Assembly (NCBI RefSeq): GCF_001984575.1
Contig: NZ_LZNS01000001.1
Span: 2,838,872 to 2,902,871 of the forward strand
Direction: 5' to 3'
DNA from: Streptomyces sp. MP131-18
GTDB lineage: Bacteria > Actinomycetota > Actinomycetes > Streptomycetales > Streptomycetaceae
Length of the DNA stretch: 64,000 nt
Of this stretch, positions 8,406-16,635 are shown piece after piece. Within the stretch, counting starts at the first letter, position 1, and each line of letters starts with the position of its first letter. The position numbers and the translations under genes were made by a program. The notes beneath the pieces were generated by a model. That model saw only the letters and a list, made by a program, of their open reading frames with translations, was not told where the DNA came from and made no database searches.

Positions 8406-9152
8406 CTACGGGACGAGCCCGTCGAGCCCGGAGTGCGGTGCGCCGACGATGTCGCCAATGATGGAGTAGGAGCGTTCCTCGACCGGGACCTCCTCCTCGT
8501 CGCCCGGCGCCACGAGGGCGAGACGCACCTGCTCGGCGAACGCCTCGGCGAACGTCACCCGCTGCGCGTCGGTGTTGTCGAGCGCGAACGTGATCGGCAC
8601 CGCTTCCATCCGGTTGCTGTCCTCGTCCTCCACCTCGGTCAGGTCGCCGACCTCGATGACCTCGGCGTTGTTGACCATCAGCTGGACGATCTCGGTCTCC
8701 TGCTCGGAGTCGCCGCCCTCCTCGACGCGGAACGCGGCGTACATGTTGATGGCGGCGCCGGGGTAGATCTTGCCGGCCACGCCGGTGGAGGCGTCGATCA
8801 TGACCGCGATCTCCTGCTGGCCCGGGTCGAGCTCGGGTCGTTCGGCCAGCATGTCGGTCTGGAGCAGGGAGCCCTCGCGGAGCGGGCCGACGGCGACGCG
8901 GTCGTCTATCTGGCCCAGGTCGGTGACCGCGGAGTCCGGGACGTAGCGCTCCGGGATGCTCACCTCGCGCACGTGGTCGGGCGTCACCTCCTGGTACGGC
9001 TCGACGTCCTCGCTCAGCTCGTATGCGGTGGTCTCGGGACCGACCTTCGACTCCACGTCGTTGATCACCGCAAGTACCCCGGCGAACGCCGCGAGGGCGA
9101 GCAGGGCCGAGGCGAGCAGCAGCAGAATGCCGCGTCGCTGGCGCGCGTTCAT
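8406..9152 (-). CDS. CpaB/RcpC-type pilus assembly protein with SAF domain
   Basis: The 248-residue protein starts MNARQRRGILLLLASALLALAAFAGV, an N-terminal membrane anchor. A SAF domain follows (YELSEDVEPYQEVTPDHVREVSIPERYVP...VGPLREGSLLQTDML), then a C-terminal domain with MIDASTGVAGKIYPGAAINMYAAF. CpaB/RcpC proteins are extracytoplasmic components that modify or guide the pilin fibre. The gene lies 15 bases upstream of the TadZ-like gene. The domain order and length match actinobacterial homologues. Confidence 0.85.
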   Translation of the reverse strand: MNARQRRGILLLLASALLALAAFAGVLAVINDVESKVGPETTAYELSEDVEPYQEVTPDHVREVSIPERYVPDSAVTDLGQIDDRVAVGPLREGSLLQTDMLAERPELDPGQQEIAVMIDASTGVAGKIYPGAAINMYAAFRVEEGGDSEQETEIVQLMVNNAEVIEVGDLTEVEDEDSNRMEAVPITFALDNTDAQRVTFAEAFAEQVRLALVAPGDEEEVPVEERSYSIIGDIVGAPHSGLDGLVP

Positions 9153-9185
9153 GAAGCGTGTCCACCCTCTCCGTCGTGTGTGCGG

Positions 9186-10067
9186 TCATCCCGCGCCGGG
9201 CGCGAGCGCCTTGCGCCGTTGTGTCCCTATGGCCCGGGGCGTGCGCTCCGGCGGCGCCACCGGCGCCGAACAGAAGGCGCAGCGGTCGCCGATGAGCGTC
9301 AGGCCGCACCAGTGGCAGGCTTCCTGCCTCATCTGGCTCACCATTTGGTAGAGCAGGGAAACATCGGGAATGGCCGCGGCGAACTCCACCAGCTTTCCGG
9401 TGGCCCACCAGGCGGCGGACTCGGCGGGCATGGGGACGGGATGCAGCCCCTGTACCTGCCACTGCTCGGCCAGCCGGCCGGTGACCCACTCGCTGCCCAG
9501 CGTGCCGGGCGCGTACGTGAGCGTGGTGGAGAACTGAGGTCCGGCGAGCGTCACGTCGCCGTCGGCCCTGACGAGCTGCGGGGTGGGTCCTGCCAGCACG
9601 GCGCACTGACCGCCGGGCCGACCGGTGCCGTTGTGCGTCGGCAGCGTCACGGGGACGCGGTGCAGCCGACTGCCGGAGGCGAGCAGCGCGCCGGCGTAGA
9701 TGTAGTGCGCCAGGAGGCGCGCGGAGGCGCCGAGCACGCCGGGGCTGAAGTCGCAGGCGGAGAGCTGCCGGAGCTGGCGTACCAGGACGGCGGTGCCGAG
9801 CGGCGGCAGGGCGCTCGGCAGCAGGGCTATCCGGTCGGACTCCAGCATGGCCCGTACGGCGTGGAGGCGCTGGACGTAGGGCAGCGGCGTGGTGGTCGGG
9901 TACAGCACGATGACGTGCCCGTGCCGGCCCACGAGGTCGCTGGTCTCCGCGAGGGCGTCGGTGAAGTCCTGCCGCTCCGGCGCGTTGAGCACGTGGGCAC
10001 CCGGGGTGTGCTGGTCGGTGGGGGGCAGGACGAGGTCCGCGCTGGTGACCGCAATGGCAATCGGCAT
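9186..10067 (-). CDS. Tad-cluster leader protein with C-terminal zinc ribbon
   Basis: The 293-residue protein is not of a family I can name. Its last 45 residues hold HWCGLTLIGDRCAFCSAP, a pair of CxxC motifs that forms a zinc ribbon. The middle part is hydrophobic/neutral and has no clear membrane segment. The ATG at 10065-10067 follows a strong GGGGGAG ribosome site. An upstream in-frame ATG at 10214 would run into the chitinase promoter region and was rejected. It is first in the Tad operon, so it may be a regulator or a cytoplasmic assembly factor. That is inference only. Confidence 0.65.
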   Translation of the reverse strand: MPIAIAVTSADLVLPPTDQHTPGAHVLNAPERQDFTDALAETSDLVGRHGHVIVLYPTTTPLPYVQRLHAVRAMLESDRIALLPSALPPLGTAVLVRQLRQLSACDFSPGVLGASARLLAHYIYAGALLASGSRLHRVPVTLPTHNGTGRPGGQCAVLAGPTPQLVRADGDVTLAGPQFSTTLTYAPGTLGSEWVTGRLAEQWQVQGLHPVPMPAESAAWWATGKLVEFAAAIPDVSLLYQMVSQMRQEACHWCGLTLIGDRCAFCSAPVAPPERTPRAIGTQRRKALAPGAG

Positions 10068-10123
10068 GCCGCTCCCCCGGGCTGAACACCCGTCTCGTTT
10101 GTAGGTGAGTCTGCCAGTTGGGC

Positions 10124-10151
10124 AGCCTATCGACTCCGCCTCGGGGTGGAA
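10124..10151 (-). promoter_or_regulatory. candidate promoter of the Tad operon
   Basis: On the minus strand TTCCAC (10146-10151) and TAGGCT (10124-10129) are 16 bases apart and lie 57 bases upstream of the first operon gene. TAGGCT fits the Streptomyces TAnnnT rule for -10 boxes. The -35 box matches TTGACA at four of six positions. Supported by pattern only. Confidence 0.35.
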
Positions 10152-10188
10152 CAGCTCGGACCGCGGGGCACGGGCTCGGTCCAGGCCA

Positions 10189-10217
10189 TTGACAGCGCCG
10201 CTGGTCTGGACCAATCT
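10189..10217 (+). promoter_or_regulatory. chitinase promoter with DasR-type dre operator in the spacer
   Basis: TTGACA (10189-10194) and CAATCT (10212-10217) are 17 bases apart. The spacer carries TGGTCTGGACCA (10202-10213), an almost perfect copy of the 12-bp palindrome TGGTCTAGACCA, the core of the DasR-responsive element known from Streptomyces chitinase and GlcNAc genes. A repressor bound here would block RNA polymerase directly. Release by phosphorylated glucosamine would then induce the chitinase. Confidence 0.75.
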
Positions 10218-10283
10218 GGCTCCTCAACGGTGGCCACCGTACCTCCACGCAGCACCCCCACCCCTGACGCTACGGAGGCGAGC

Positions 10284-11318
10284 GTGACCAGCATCCTTCC
10301 CCGTATCACCAAGCTGCTCGGCGCCACGGCCCTGGCCGGCGCCGTGGCCTTCGCGGGCCCCGCCATGATGGCCGGCGCCGCGGACCCGGCGGACGACGTC
10401 GCGGACGACACAGCAGGCGACATCGCGCCGAACGCCGTCCCGCGCCACGCGCTGACCGGCTATTGGCACAACTTCGACAACGGGTCCGTCGTCCAGCCGC
10501 TGAGCGAGGTGTCCGACGAGTACGACATCATCGCGGTCTCGTTCGCCGAGTCGACCGCGACGCCCGGCCAGATCGACTTCACCCTCGACCCGGCCGTCGG
10601 CTACGGCTCCGAGCAGGAGTTCAAGGACGACATCGCGGCCAAGCAGGCCGAGGGCAAGTCGGTGATCATCTCCGTCGGCGGCCAGAACGGGCACGTCGCG
10701 GTGACCGACGCCGCCTCGGCGTCAGCCTTCGCCGACAGCACCCTGGCCCTGATGGACGAGTACGGCTTCGACGGCGTGGACATCGACCTCGAACACGGCA
10801 TCAACGCCCAGTACATGGGCCAGGCCATGCACGCCATCCACGCCGCCGCGGGCGACGGCCTCGTCTACACCATGGCGCCGCAGACCCTGGACATGCAGAG
10901 CACCGGCACCGAGTACTTCCAGCTCGCGCTCGACACGCGCGACTTCCTCACCGTCGTCAACATGCAGTACTACAACAGCGGTTCCATGCTGGGCTGCGAC
11001 GGACAGGTCTACTCCTCGGGCAGCGTCGACTTCCTCACCGCGCTGGCCTGTATCCAGCTGGAGAACGGCCTCGCCCCCTCGCAGGTCGGCCTCGGCGTCC
11101 CCGCCTCGCCGAACGCCGCGGGCTCCGGCTACGTCACCCCCGACGTCGTCAACGCCGCGCTCGACTGCCTGACCCGCGGCACCAGTTGCGGCAGCTTCGT
11201 GCCGGACCAGACCTACCCCGACCTCCGCGGCGCCATGACGTGGTCCGTCAACTGGGACGCACACAGCGGCAACGCCTGGTCCCAGGCCGTCGGCCCGCAC
11301 GTCCACGGACTGCCGTGA
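10284..11318 (+). CDS. secreted GH18 chitinase
   Basis: The 344-residue enzyme hydrolyses beta-1,4 links in chitin. The GTG at 10284 follows GGAGGC and gives a signal peptide (TKLLGATALAGAVAFAGPAMMAGA). An upstream in-frame ATG at 10146 would start before the promoter, so it was rejected. The catalytic GH18 signature DGVDIDLE is present, with Asp166, Asp168 and the general acid Glu170. YWHNFDNGS opens the TIM barrel, and MQYYNS and MTWSVNWD mark later strands. There is no chitin-binding module, so this is a compact single-domain enzyme. The dre site upstream indicates DasR control. Confidence 0.93.
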   Translation: MTSILPRITKLLGATALAGAVAFAGPAMMAGAADPADDVADDTAGDIAPNAVPRHALTGYWHNFDNGSVVQPLSEVSDEYDIIAVSFAESTATPGQIDFTLDPAVGYGSEQEFKDDIAAKQAEGKSVIISVGGQNGHVAVTDAASASAFADSTLALMDEYGFDGVDIDLEHGINAQYMGQAMHAIHAAAGDGLVYTMAPQTLDMQSTGTEYFQLALDTRDFLTVVNMQYYNSGSMLGCDGQVYSSGSVDFLTALACIQLENGLAPSQVGLGVPASPNAAGSGYVTPDVVNAALDCLTRGTSCGSFVPDQTYPDLRGAMTWSVNWDAHSGNAWSQAVGPHVHGLP

Positions 11319-11322
11319 CCGA

Positions 11323-11341
11323 AGGGGAACGCCGTTCCCCT
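11323..11341. terminator. hairpin between convergent genes
   Basis: AGGGGAAC and GTTCCCCT form a perfect 8-bp stem with a 3-base loop. It lies five bases after the chitinase stop and just beyond the stop of the convergent deaminase gene, so it can serve both. Confidence 0.7.
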
Positions 11342-11351
11342 CAGAGGCCCC

Positions 11352-12620
11352 TCAGAAGAAGGTGCGGATGTAGTCCGTGACCGTGCCGTCCCCCGCGACC
11401 AGCGGGATCAGCGGCCACTTCTCGAAGATGGTGCAGGGGTGGGACATGCCGAGGGCCACCCAGTCGCCCACCCCGGGCACCACCGCGGCCGCACCCGTGA
11501 CGAACGCGTGCTGGTCGGCGAGCCGGCCGACCGCGAGGCCACCGCCGCCACGCACGCGTCCGTCGCGGGTGCGGACCGCCTGCACCTCGGGCAGCCCCAG
11601 GTCGTAGGCGATGTCCCGCTTCCCCGCGTTGATCAGCGCGAGCCCCGGCTCCGGCCGTGAGACCACCTGGGCCCACAGCCGGAACGCCGGGAGCAGCGAG
11701 CCCTCCTGCGGCACCCGGTTGAACGGCGTGACCTCGCGGTACCTGCCGTCGTCGTGGCTGACGTACGCGCCGGAGCGGAGTATCCGGCTGGCCGGGCGGG
11801 ACAGTTCGGGCAGCCGCCCGAACGCCTCGGCGACCACGTCGAACCAGGCGCTGCCGCCCGCGCTGACGACGATGTCCTCGGGGCCGGTGAACCGGCCCGC
11901 CTTGTCGAACTCGATGGCGAGCGCGCACAGCGCGTCCAGCCACGCCCGCACCGACGCGGCGTCCGCACCGGGGACCTCCCCCTCGTACCCGGCGACGCCC
12001 ACCAGCCGCAGCGTGTCCACCCCGGCCACGGCGTCGGCGACCGCCGCCGCCCCGGCCGGGTCCCTGACGCCGGAACGCCCGCCGGGCACGCCGAGTTCGA
12101 CGACGACCTCGACAGGGCGGCCGGCGCCCGCGGCGCGCAGCGCCTCGTCCATCAGCGCGACGCCCGCGGCGGAGTCCACGTAGACCAGGCAGCGGAACGC
12201 CGGGTCCGCGTCCAGCTCCCCGGCCAGCCAGGCCAGTGCAGCCGCGTCCACCAGCTCGTTCGCCAGGAAGATGCGCCGCACCCCGAACGCCCGTGCCACA
12301 CGCGCCTGGTGGGGCACGGCCACGGTGATCCCCCAGGCGCCGCGCGCCAGCTGCCGCCGGAACAGCTGCGGCGCCATCGACGTCTTCCCGTGCGGGGCGA
12401 GCGCCAGACCGTGGCGGTCGGCGAACCGTTCCATCGAGCCGATGTTGTGCTCGACCGCCTCGGCGGACAGCGTGAGCACCGGGGTGGTGAACCCACCGGT
12501 GTACAGGTCCCGCCGTTCGGCCGCGAGCGCGCCGACCGAACGGCCCGCCGCGTCGGGCGGCAGCCCCTTGAAGCGGTGATCGACGATCTCGTGGGCGAGC
12601 ATGTCGAACGGCGTGGTCAT
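11352..12620 (-). CDS. PLP-dependent amino acid deaminase, alanine racemase/DSD fold
   Basis: The 422-residue protein belongs to the fold-type III PLP family that includes D-serine dehydratase, D-threonine aldolase and bacterial amino acid deaminases. The PLP lysine is Lys79 in LALAPHGKTSMAPQL. The C-terminal part carries the metal-site signature GMSHPCTIFEKWPLIPL near the end, the His/Cys pair that binds zinc in eukaryotic-type D-serine dehydratases. The ATG at 12618-12620 is used because the upstream frame is arginine-rich noise. The substrate is not certain. D-serine or D-threonine-like amino acids are likely. Confidence 0.82.
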   Translation of the reverse strand: MTTPFDMLAHEIVDHRFKGLPPDAAGRSVGALAAERRDLYTGGFTTPVLTLSAEAVEHNIGSMERFADRHGLALAPHGKTSMAPQLFRRQLARGAWGITVAVPHQARVARAFGVRRIFLANELVDAAALAWLAGELDADPAFRCLVYVDSAAGVALMDEALRAAGAGRPVEVVVELGVPGGRSGVRDPAGAAAVADAVAGVDTLRLVGVAGYEGEVPGADAASVRAWLDALCALAIEFDKAGRFTGPEDIVVSAGGSAWFDVVAEAFGRLPELSRPASRILRSGAYVSHDDGRYREVTPFNRVPQEGSLLPAFRLWAQVVSRPEPGLALINAGKRDIAYDLGLPEVQAVRTRDGRVRGGGGLAVGRLADQHAFVTGAAAVVPGVGDWVALGMSHPCTIFEKWPLIPLVAGDGTVTDYIRTFF

Positions 12621-12667
12621 GTCGACTCCGGGTGACCGAGTGAATGCGTACACGGGCAGGCCCGACC

Positions 12668-14149
12668 CTACCCAGCGCCGGGTACAGAGAAGGTCAACGG
12701 AGTGCGATCCGCGGGCAAGGAGCCCGCGCGGAACTGCTCGACGTACCCCGGCAGCGCGGCCGAGGCGAAGCCGGCCGCCTCGGCGGCGGCCATGTCCCTG
12801 GCCCCGTAGGCGCCTTCCCCCGCGGCGGTCATCGCCCACACCCCGGCCAGGCCGAGCCGCCACTGGAGCAGCGACTGCCGCACCTGCACCCCGCTGACCG
12901 CGTCGCGGCGCAGGGCCGAGGTGGCGCGGGTCATGGCGCCCGCGCGCACGACGAGGTAGTCGCCCGCGACGGCGTGGCCGAGCGCGAGGTGGCCGGCGCA
13001 GGCCAGCCCGAGGGCGGGCGGCAGCAGCACCGCGAACGCGACGGCCCCCGGGGTGCTGCCCGCAGGCAGGACCAGCAGGGCGCCGGCCGAGGCGGTCAGC
13101 ACCCCCCACAGCAGGCGGCGGCGCAGCGCGGCCCGCGGGTGGCGGCGCAGGGGCGTGCCGAGGGCGGGGTCGCCGATGACGGCGGCCGCCACCCGGCGGG
13201 CGAGGCGCACCGGGCCGCGGGGCAGGACGGAGACACTGCTGCTCCACATCGAGAGCCCGGTGGTGATCACGGTGGTGTCGGCCATGCCCATCCAGCGCCA
13301 CAGCAGCGGCTCGGAGACGGTGACGCCGCGCAGCCTGCGGTCGTCGCGGGTGACCTCGCGGGTCTTGAACAGGCCCTGCGTCGTGCGCAGGATGGTGCCG
13401 CCCTCCTCGCCGGGTATCCGGTCGAGGCGGAAGTGGGCGTGCTCGGTGACGAAGGAGCAGGCCCTGCCGACGCCGCCGAGCAGCACGGCGGCGGCGAACG
13501 CGGTGGCGGCCGTCGGGACCGGGCCGAGCTCCTCCCAGTCGGCGAGGGAGTTCAGCCAGGCGCCCGGATCGAGACCGAAGGAGGCGGCGGTCCAGAAGCC
13601 GCCCCACATCAGCCCCGCGGCGGTGACCAGGGCCCAGATGCCGGTCACGTTGTACACGATCCAGCGCCACTGGAAGGCGGCCATCGGCTCGGCCGACGGC
13701 TCGGGCGCGCTGCCGGTGAGGCGCCGGCGCAGCGCCTCGGCGTCGCGCTTGGACAGCGCGTCGAGGGTGAACGCGGCCTCCATGGCCGTGTTCATCTGGC
13801 CCGCGCCGATGGTGACGCGGCGCAGTCCGGCCAGTCGCTGGATCAGCCGGGCGCTGGTGTCGACGCTGCGGATGCGGTCGCGGCGGACGGACCTGTGGGT
13901 GCGGACGAACAGGCCGGTGCGGCGTTCCACGTACGCGTCGGTGATCCGGTAGCGCGTGGTGGCCCAGCGGACGACGTCGGCGACCGCGCCGGCCACGCCC
14001 CAGACGGCGAGCCCGGCGAGCGGGCCGATGGCGAGCGGCTCGGGCTCGAAACCGGTGAGCAGCAGGGCGAGCACGCCGGGCAGCAGGGAGACCAGCACGC
14101 GCAGCGCGTCGGCGAGGATCATGCGCGCGTCGAGCCGCTGCCAGCTCAT
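12668..14149 (-). CDS. PH-domain (bPH2/YdbT-like) membrane protein
   Basis: The 493-residue protein has helix pairs at residues 10-55, 160-195 and 345-390, each followed by a bacterial PH domain of about 80 residues. One carries TTRYRITDAYVERRTGLFVRTHRSVRRDRIRSVD, and another TRDDRRLRGVTVSEPLLWRWMG. This is the multi-domain YdbT type. Its start overlaps the stop of the single-domain PH gene (ATGA), so the two proteins probably form a membrane complex. In Bacillus the family protects against certain bacteriocins. The role here is unknown. Confidence 0.8.
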   Translation of the reverse strand: MSWQRLDARMILADALRVLVSLLPGVLALLLTGFEPEPLAIGPLAGLAVWGVAGAVADVVRWATTRYRITDAYVERRTGLFVRTHRSVRRDRIRSVDTSARLIQRLAGLRRVTIGAGQMNTAMEAAFTLDALSKRDAEALRRRLTGSAPEPSAEPMAAFQWRWIVYNVTGIWALVTAAGLMWGGFWTAASFGLDPGAWLNSLADWEELGPVPTAATAFAAAVLLGGVGRACSFVTEHAHFRLDRIPGEEGGTILRTTQGLFKTREVTRDDRRLRGVTVSEPLLWRWMGMADTTVITTGLSMWSSSVSVLPRGPVRLARRVAAAVIGDPALGTPLRRHPRAALRRRLLWGVLTASAGALLVLPAGSTPGAVAFAVLLPPALGLACAGHLALGHAVAGDYLVVRAGAMTRATSALRRDAVSGVQVRQSLLQWRLGLAGVWAMTAAGEGAYGARDMAAAEAAGFASAALPGYVEQFRAGSLPADRTPLTFSVPGAG

Positions 14150-14643
14150 GTCGCGTCGCCTGGGGTGCGGCCGGTGATCTCGGAGAGGCGCTCGGCCGCC
14201 CGGGTGGCCTGCTGCGGGTCGAGGCCGCTGATGCGGATGGCGCCGCTCGAGGAGGCCGTGGTGACGGTGAGCGTGGAAAGACCGAGCAGCTGCTCGAACG
14301 GGCCGCGCACGGTGTCGACGGTCTGGATGCGGGAGACGGGCGCGATGCGCCACTCGCGCACGAACCAGCCCGCGGCCGCGTACACGGCGTCGTCGGTGGT
14401 CTCCCAGCGGTGGACGGCGTAGCGCCACAGCGGCATGCCGGTGGCGTAGACGGGCCCGGCGACCGCGAGGGCCAGCAGGCCGGGGCCGGTCCAGGGGCGG
14501 ACGGCGTCCCAGAGCGCGTGCGCGACGGCGAGGGCGCCGGCCAGGGGCAGTACGACGCCGAGCGCACGGGCGGCCCACAGCAGGATCGCCCGCCGCTCGA
14601 CGCGGTGCCGCGGCGGCCGCAGCAGGACTTCACGATTCACCAT
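14146..14643 (-). CDS. PH-domain (bPH2/YdbS-like) membrane protein
   Basis: The 165-residue protein has two membrane helices (about residues 20-65) followed by one bacterial PH domain (WETTDDAVYAAAGWFVREWRIAPVSRIQTVDTVRGPFEQLLGLSTLTVTTAS, as seen in YdbS). It is the first gene of a two-gene unit with the larger PH protein. Its start codon at 14641-14643 lies inside a perfect palindrome, the likely TetR operator. There is no good ribosome site upstream, which fits leaderless or near-leaderless transcription. GTG three bases later is an alternative start. Confidence 0.78.
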   Translation of the reverse strand: MVNREVLLRPPRHRVERRAILLWAARALGVVLPLAGALAVAHALWDAVRPWTGPGLLALAVAGPVYATGMPLWRYAVHRWETTDDAVYAAAGWFVREWRIAPVSRIQTVDTVRGPFEQLLGLSTLTVTTASSSGAIRISGLDPQQATRAAERLSEITGRTPGDAT

Positions 14644-14662
14644 GGGACAGACTGTCCCATGG
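14640..14662. promoter_or_regulatory. perfect TetR-type operator palindrome
   Basis: CCATGGGACAG and CTGTCCCATGG (11 + 1 + 11 bases, no mismatch) cover the start codon of the PH-domain operon and lie 45 bases upstream of the divergent TetR gene. A TetR dimer bound here would block the PH operon and could also lower its own transcription. Confidence 0.75.
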
Positions 14663-14673
14663 AGGGACCCCCC

Positions 14674-14701
14674 TTGTCACGACGGTTTTGCGGCCTACCA
14701 T
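14674..14701 (+). promoter_or_regulatory. promoter of a leaderless tetR transcript
   Basis: TTGTCA (14674-14679) and TACCAT (14696-14701) are 16 bases apart. The -10 box ends six bases before the tetR ATG at 14708, so transcription should begin at or beside the start codon. No ribosome binding site is present, as expected for a leaderless message. Confidence 0.55.
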
Positions 14702-14707
14702 TCCGGC

Positions 14708-15304
14708 ATGGCAGAAACGGCGCCCACCGCCCCCGGCACGCTGGCGCGCACCCGCCGGGCGATCCTCGACGCGGCGATCTCGGTGTTCGCGGAGGACCGG
14801 GCGGCCTCGCTCGGCGATGTCGCGAAGGCCGCGGAGGTCGGGCGCAGCACGCTGCACCGCTATTTCCCCGACCGGGCCGCCCTGATCCTGGCCCTGTTCG
14901 AGGACTGCGCGGAGTCGGCCCACCGCACGCTGCGCGACGCGGCACTGGATCACGGGCCGCCGGCCGAGGCGTTCCGGCGCCTGATCGTCGCGCTGTTCGA
15001 CCTCGGACCGCGGGTCAACTTCCTGTTCAACGAGCCGCAGCTGACCTCCGCCGAGTGGGAAGGGCCGCATTGGGAGCGGGCGAACCTGCCTGCCGCGGAG
15101 CTGTACACGCGCGGCCGGGCAGCGGGCTTCTTCGCCGCGGAGACCGACATGGAGTGGTTCTTCCGGACGCTGTGGTACATGCTCGGCGCCGGCTGGGAGG
15201 CGGTGGAGGAGGGCAGCCTCCCCCGGCACGAGGCCATCGCCGCGGTGACCAGAACGCTGGAGGGCGGCCTGCTGTCCCACGGACCGCGGGACGACGCGCG
15301 CTGA
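14708..15304 (+). CDS. TetR/AcrR-family regulator
   Basis: The 198-residue protein has an N-terminal TetR helix-turn-helix (RRAILDAAISVFAEDRAASLGDVAKAAEVGRSTLHRYFPDRAALILALF, about residues 15-63) and a ligand-binding C-terminal half rich in aromatic residues. It is divergent from the two PH-domain genes, with a perfect operator palindrome between them, so these are the obvious targets. The ATG at 14708 is preferred over the upstream in-frame ATG at 14642, which lies inside the operator. The ligand is unknown. Confidence 0.85.
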   Translation: MAETAPTAPGTLARTRRAILDAAISVFAEDRAASLGDVAKAAEVGRSTLHRYFPDRAALILALFEDCAESAHRTLRDAALDHGPPAEAFRRLIVALFDLGPRVNFLFNEPQLTSAEWEGPHWERANLPAAELYTRGRAAGFFAAETDMEWFFRTLWYMLGAGWEAVEEGSLPRHEAIAAVTRTLEGGLLSHGPRDDAR

Positions 15305-15374
15305 CCCGCGGGGCACCACCCGCGTGGGCGAAAACACAGCGCGCCCCGCGTTTCACGGCCGTAAGGTGGCGGGC

Positions 15375-16586
15375 ATGCAGGTGATCCAGTCGACCAAGCT
15401 CGCCAATGTCTGCTACGAAATCCGCGGCCCGGTACTCGAAGAGGCACAGCGGCTAGAGGCGGCAGGCCACCGCATCCTGAAGCTGAACACCGGCAATCCG
15501 GCAGCCTTCGGCTTCGACTGCCCGCCGGAGATCCTGGAGGACATCCTCCGCAACGTGGGGGACGCCCACGGGTACGGGGACGCGAAGGGGCTGCTGTCCG
15601 CCCGCCGCGCGGTGATGCAGCACTACCAGACCAAGGGCATCCACCTGTCGGTGGAGGACATCTACCTGGGCAACGGCGTCTCCGAGCTGATCCAGATGTC
15701 GATGCAGGCGCTGCTCGACGACGGCGACGAGGTGCTCGTCCCGGCCCCCGACTACCCGCTGTGGACCGCCTCCGTCTCGCTGGCCGGCGGCACCGCGGTG
15801 CACTACCGCTGCGACGAGCAGGCCGAGTGGATGCCGGATCTGGCCGACATCGAACGGAAGATCACCGACCGCACCAAGGCGCTGGTCGTGATCAATCCGA
15901 ACAACCCCACCGGAGCCGTATACAGCACTCAGATGCTGGAGCAGCTCGCCGAGATCGCCCGGCGGCACCGGCTGGTGCTGTGCTCCGACGAGATCTACGA
16001 CCGCATCCTGTACGACGGCGCCGTCCACACCTCGACCGCGGCCATCGCGCCCGACCTGCTGACGCTGACGTTCAACGGCCTGTCGAAGAACTACCGGGTG
16101 GCCGGGTTCCGCTGCGGCTGGCTGGCCGTGTGCGGGCCGAAGGAGCACGCGGCCAACTACATCGAGGGCCTGACCATCCTCGCGAACATGCGGCTGTGCG
16201 CCAATGTGCCCGCCCAGCACGCCGTGGCCGCCGCCCTCTTCGGGCGCCAGTCGATCGAGCAGCTGGTGCTGCCCGGCGGGCGCATCCTGGAGCAGCGCGA
16301 CACCGCCTACGAGATGCTGACGCGGATTCCCGGGGTGACGTGCGTGAAGCCGAAGGGCGCGCTGTACGCGTTCCCGCGGCTCGACCCGAAGGTGTACAAG
16401 ATCAAGGACGACCGGCAGATGGTCCTCGACCTGCTGCGGGCCGAAAAGATCATGATCGTGCACGGCACCGGGTTCAACTGGCCGGAGCCCGACCACTTCC
16501 GCATCGTGACGCTGCCGCAGGCCAGCGAGCTGGCCGACGCGGTCCAGCGCATCGGCTCGTTCCTCGACGGCTACAACCAGTACTGA
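15375..16586 (+). CDS. PLP-dependent aminotransferase, AlaA-like
   Basis: The 403-residue class I aminotransferase shows the family landmarks: GNGVSELIQMSMQAL (PLP phosphate loop), NPNNPTGAVY, SDEIYDRILYD, and the PLP lysine Lys238 in FNGLSKNYRVAGFR. The close match to AlaA-type glutamate-pyruvate transaminases (opening with STKLANVCYEIRGPVLEEA) supports alanine synthesis from pyruvate and glutamate. The ATG at 15375 follows TAAGGT (15362-15367) by seven bases with no ribosome site, so the message may be leaderless. A strong hairpin follows the stop. Confidence 0.88.
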   Translation: MQVIQSTKLANVCYEIRGPVLEEAQRLEAAGHRILKLNTGNPAAFGFDCPPEILEDILRNVGDAHGYGDAKGLLSARRAVMQHYQTKGIHLSVEDIYLGNGVSELIQMSMQALLDDGDEVLVPAPDYPLWTASVSLAGGTAVHYRCDEQAEWMPDLADIERKITDRTKALVVINPNNPTGAVYSTQMLEQLAEIARRHRLVLCSDEIYDRILYDGAVHTSTAAIAPDLLTLTFNGLSKNYRVAGFRCGWLAVCGPKEHAANYIEGLTILANMRLCANVPAQHAVAAALFGRQSIEQLVLPGGRILEQRDTAYEMLTRIPGVTCVKPKGALYAFPRLDPKVYKIKDDRQMVLDLLRAEKIMIVHGTGFNWPEPDHFRIVTLPQASELADAVQRIGSFLDGYNQY

Positions 16587-16597
16587 CCCCACGGGCG

Positions 16598-16625
16598 GGG
16601 CCCCGCACGCCGTTGTGCGGGGCCC
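16598..16625. terminator. strong bidirectional hairpin
   Basis: GGGCCCCGCAC and GTGCGGGGCCC form a perfect 11-bp GC-rich stem with a 6-base loop. It lies between the convergent aminotransferase and PEP carboxykinase genes and should terminate both. Confidence 0.85.
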
Positions 16626-16635
16626 GTCCCCCGTC

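Noticed and set aside
10146..11318. Longer chitinase start at ATG 10146
   Set aside because: It would begin upstream of the promoter and dre site and place 46 residues before the signal peptide.
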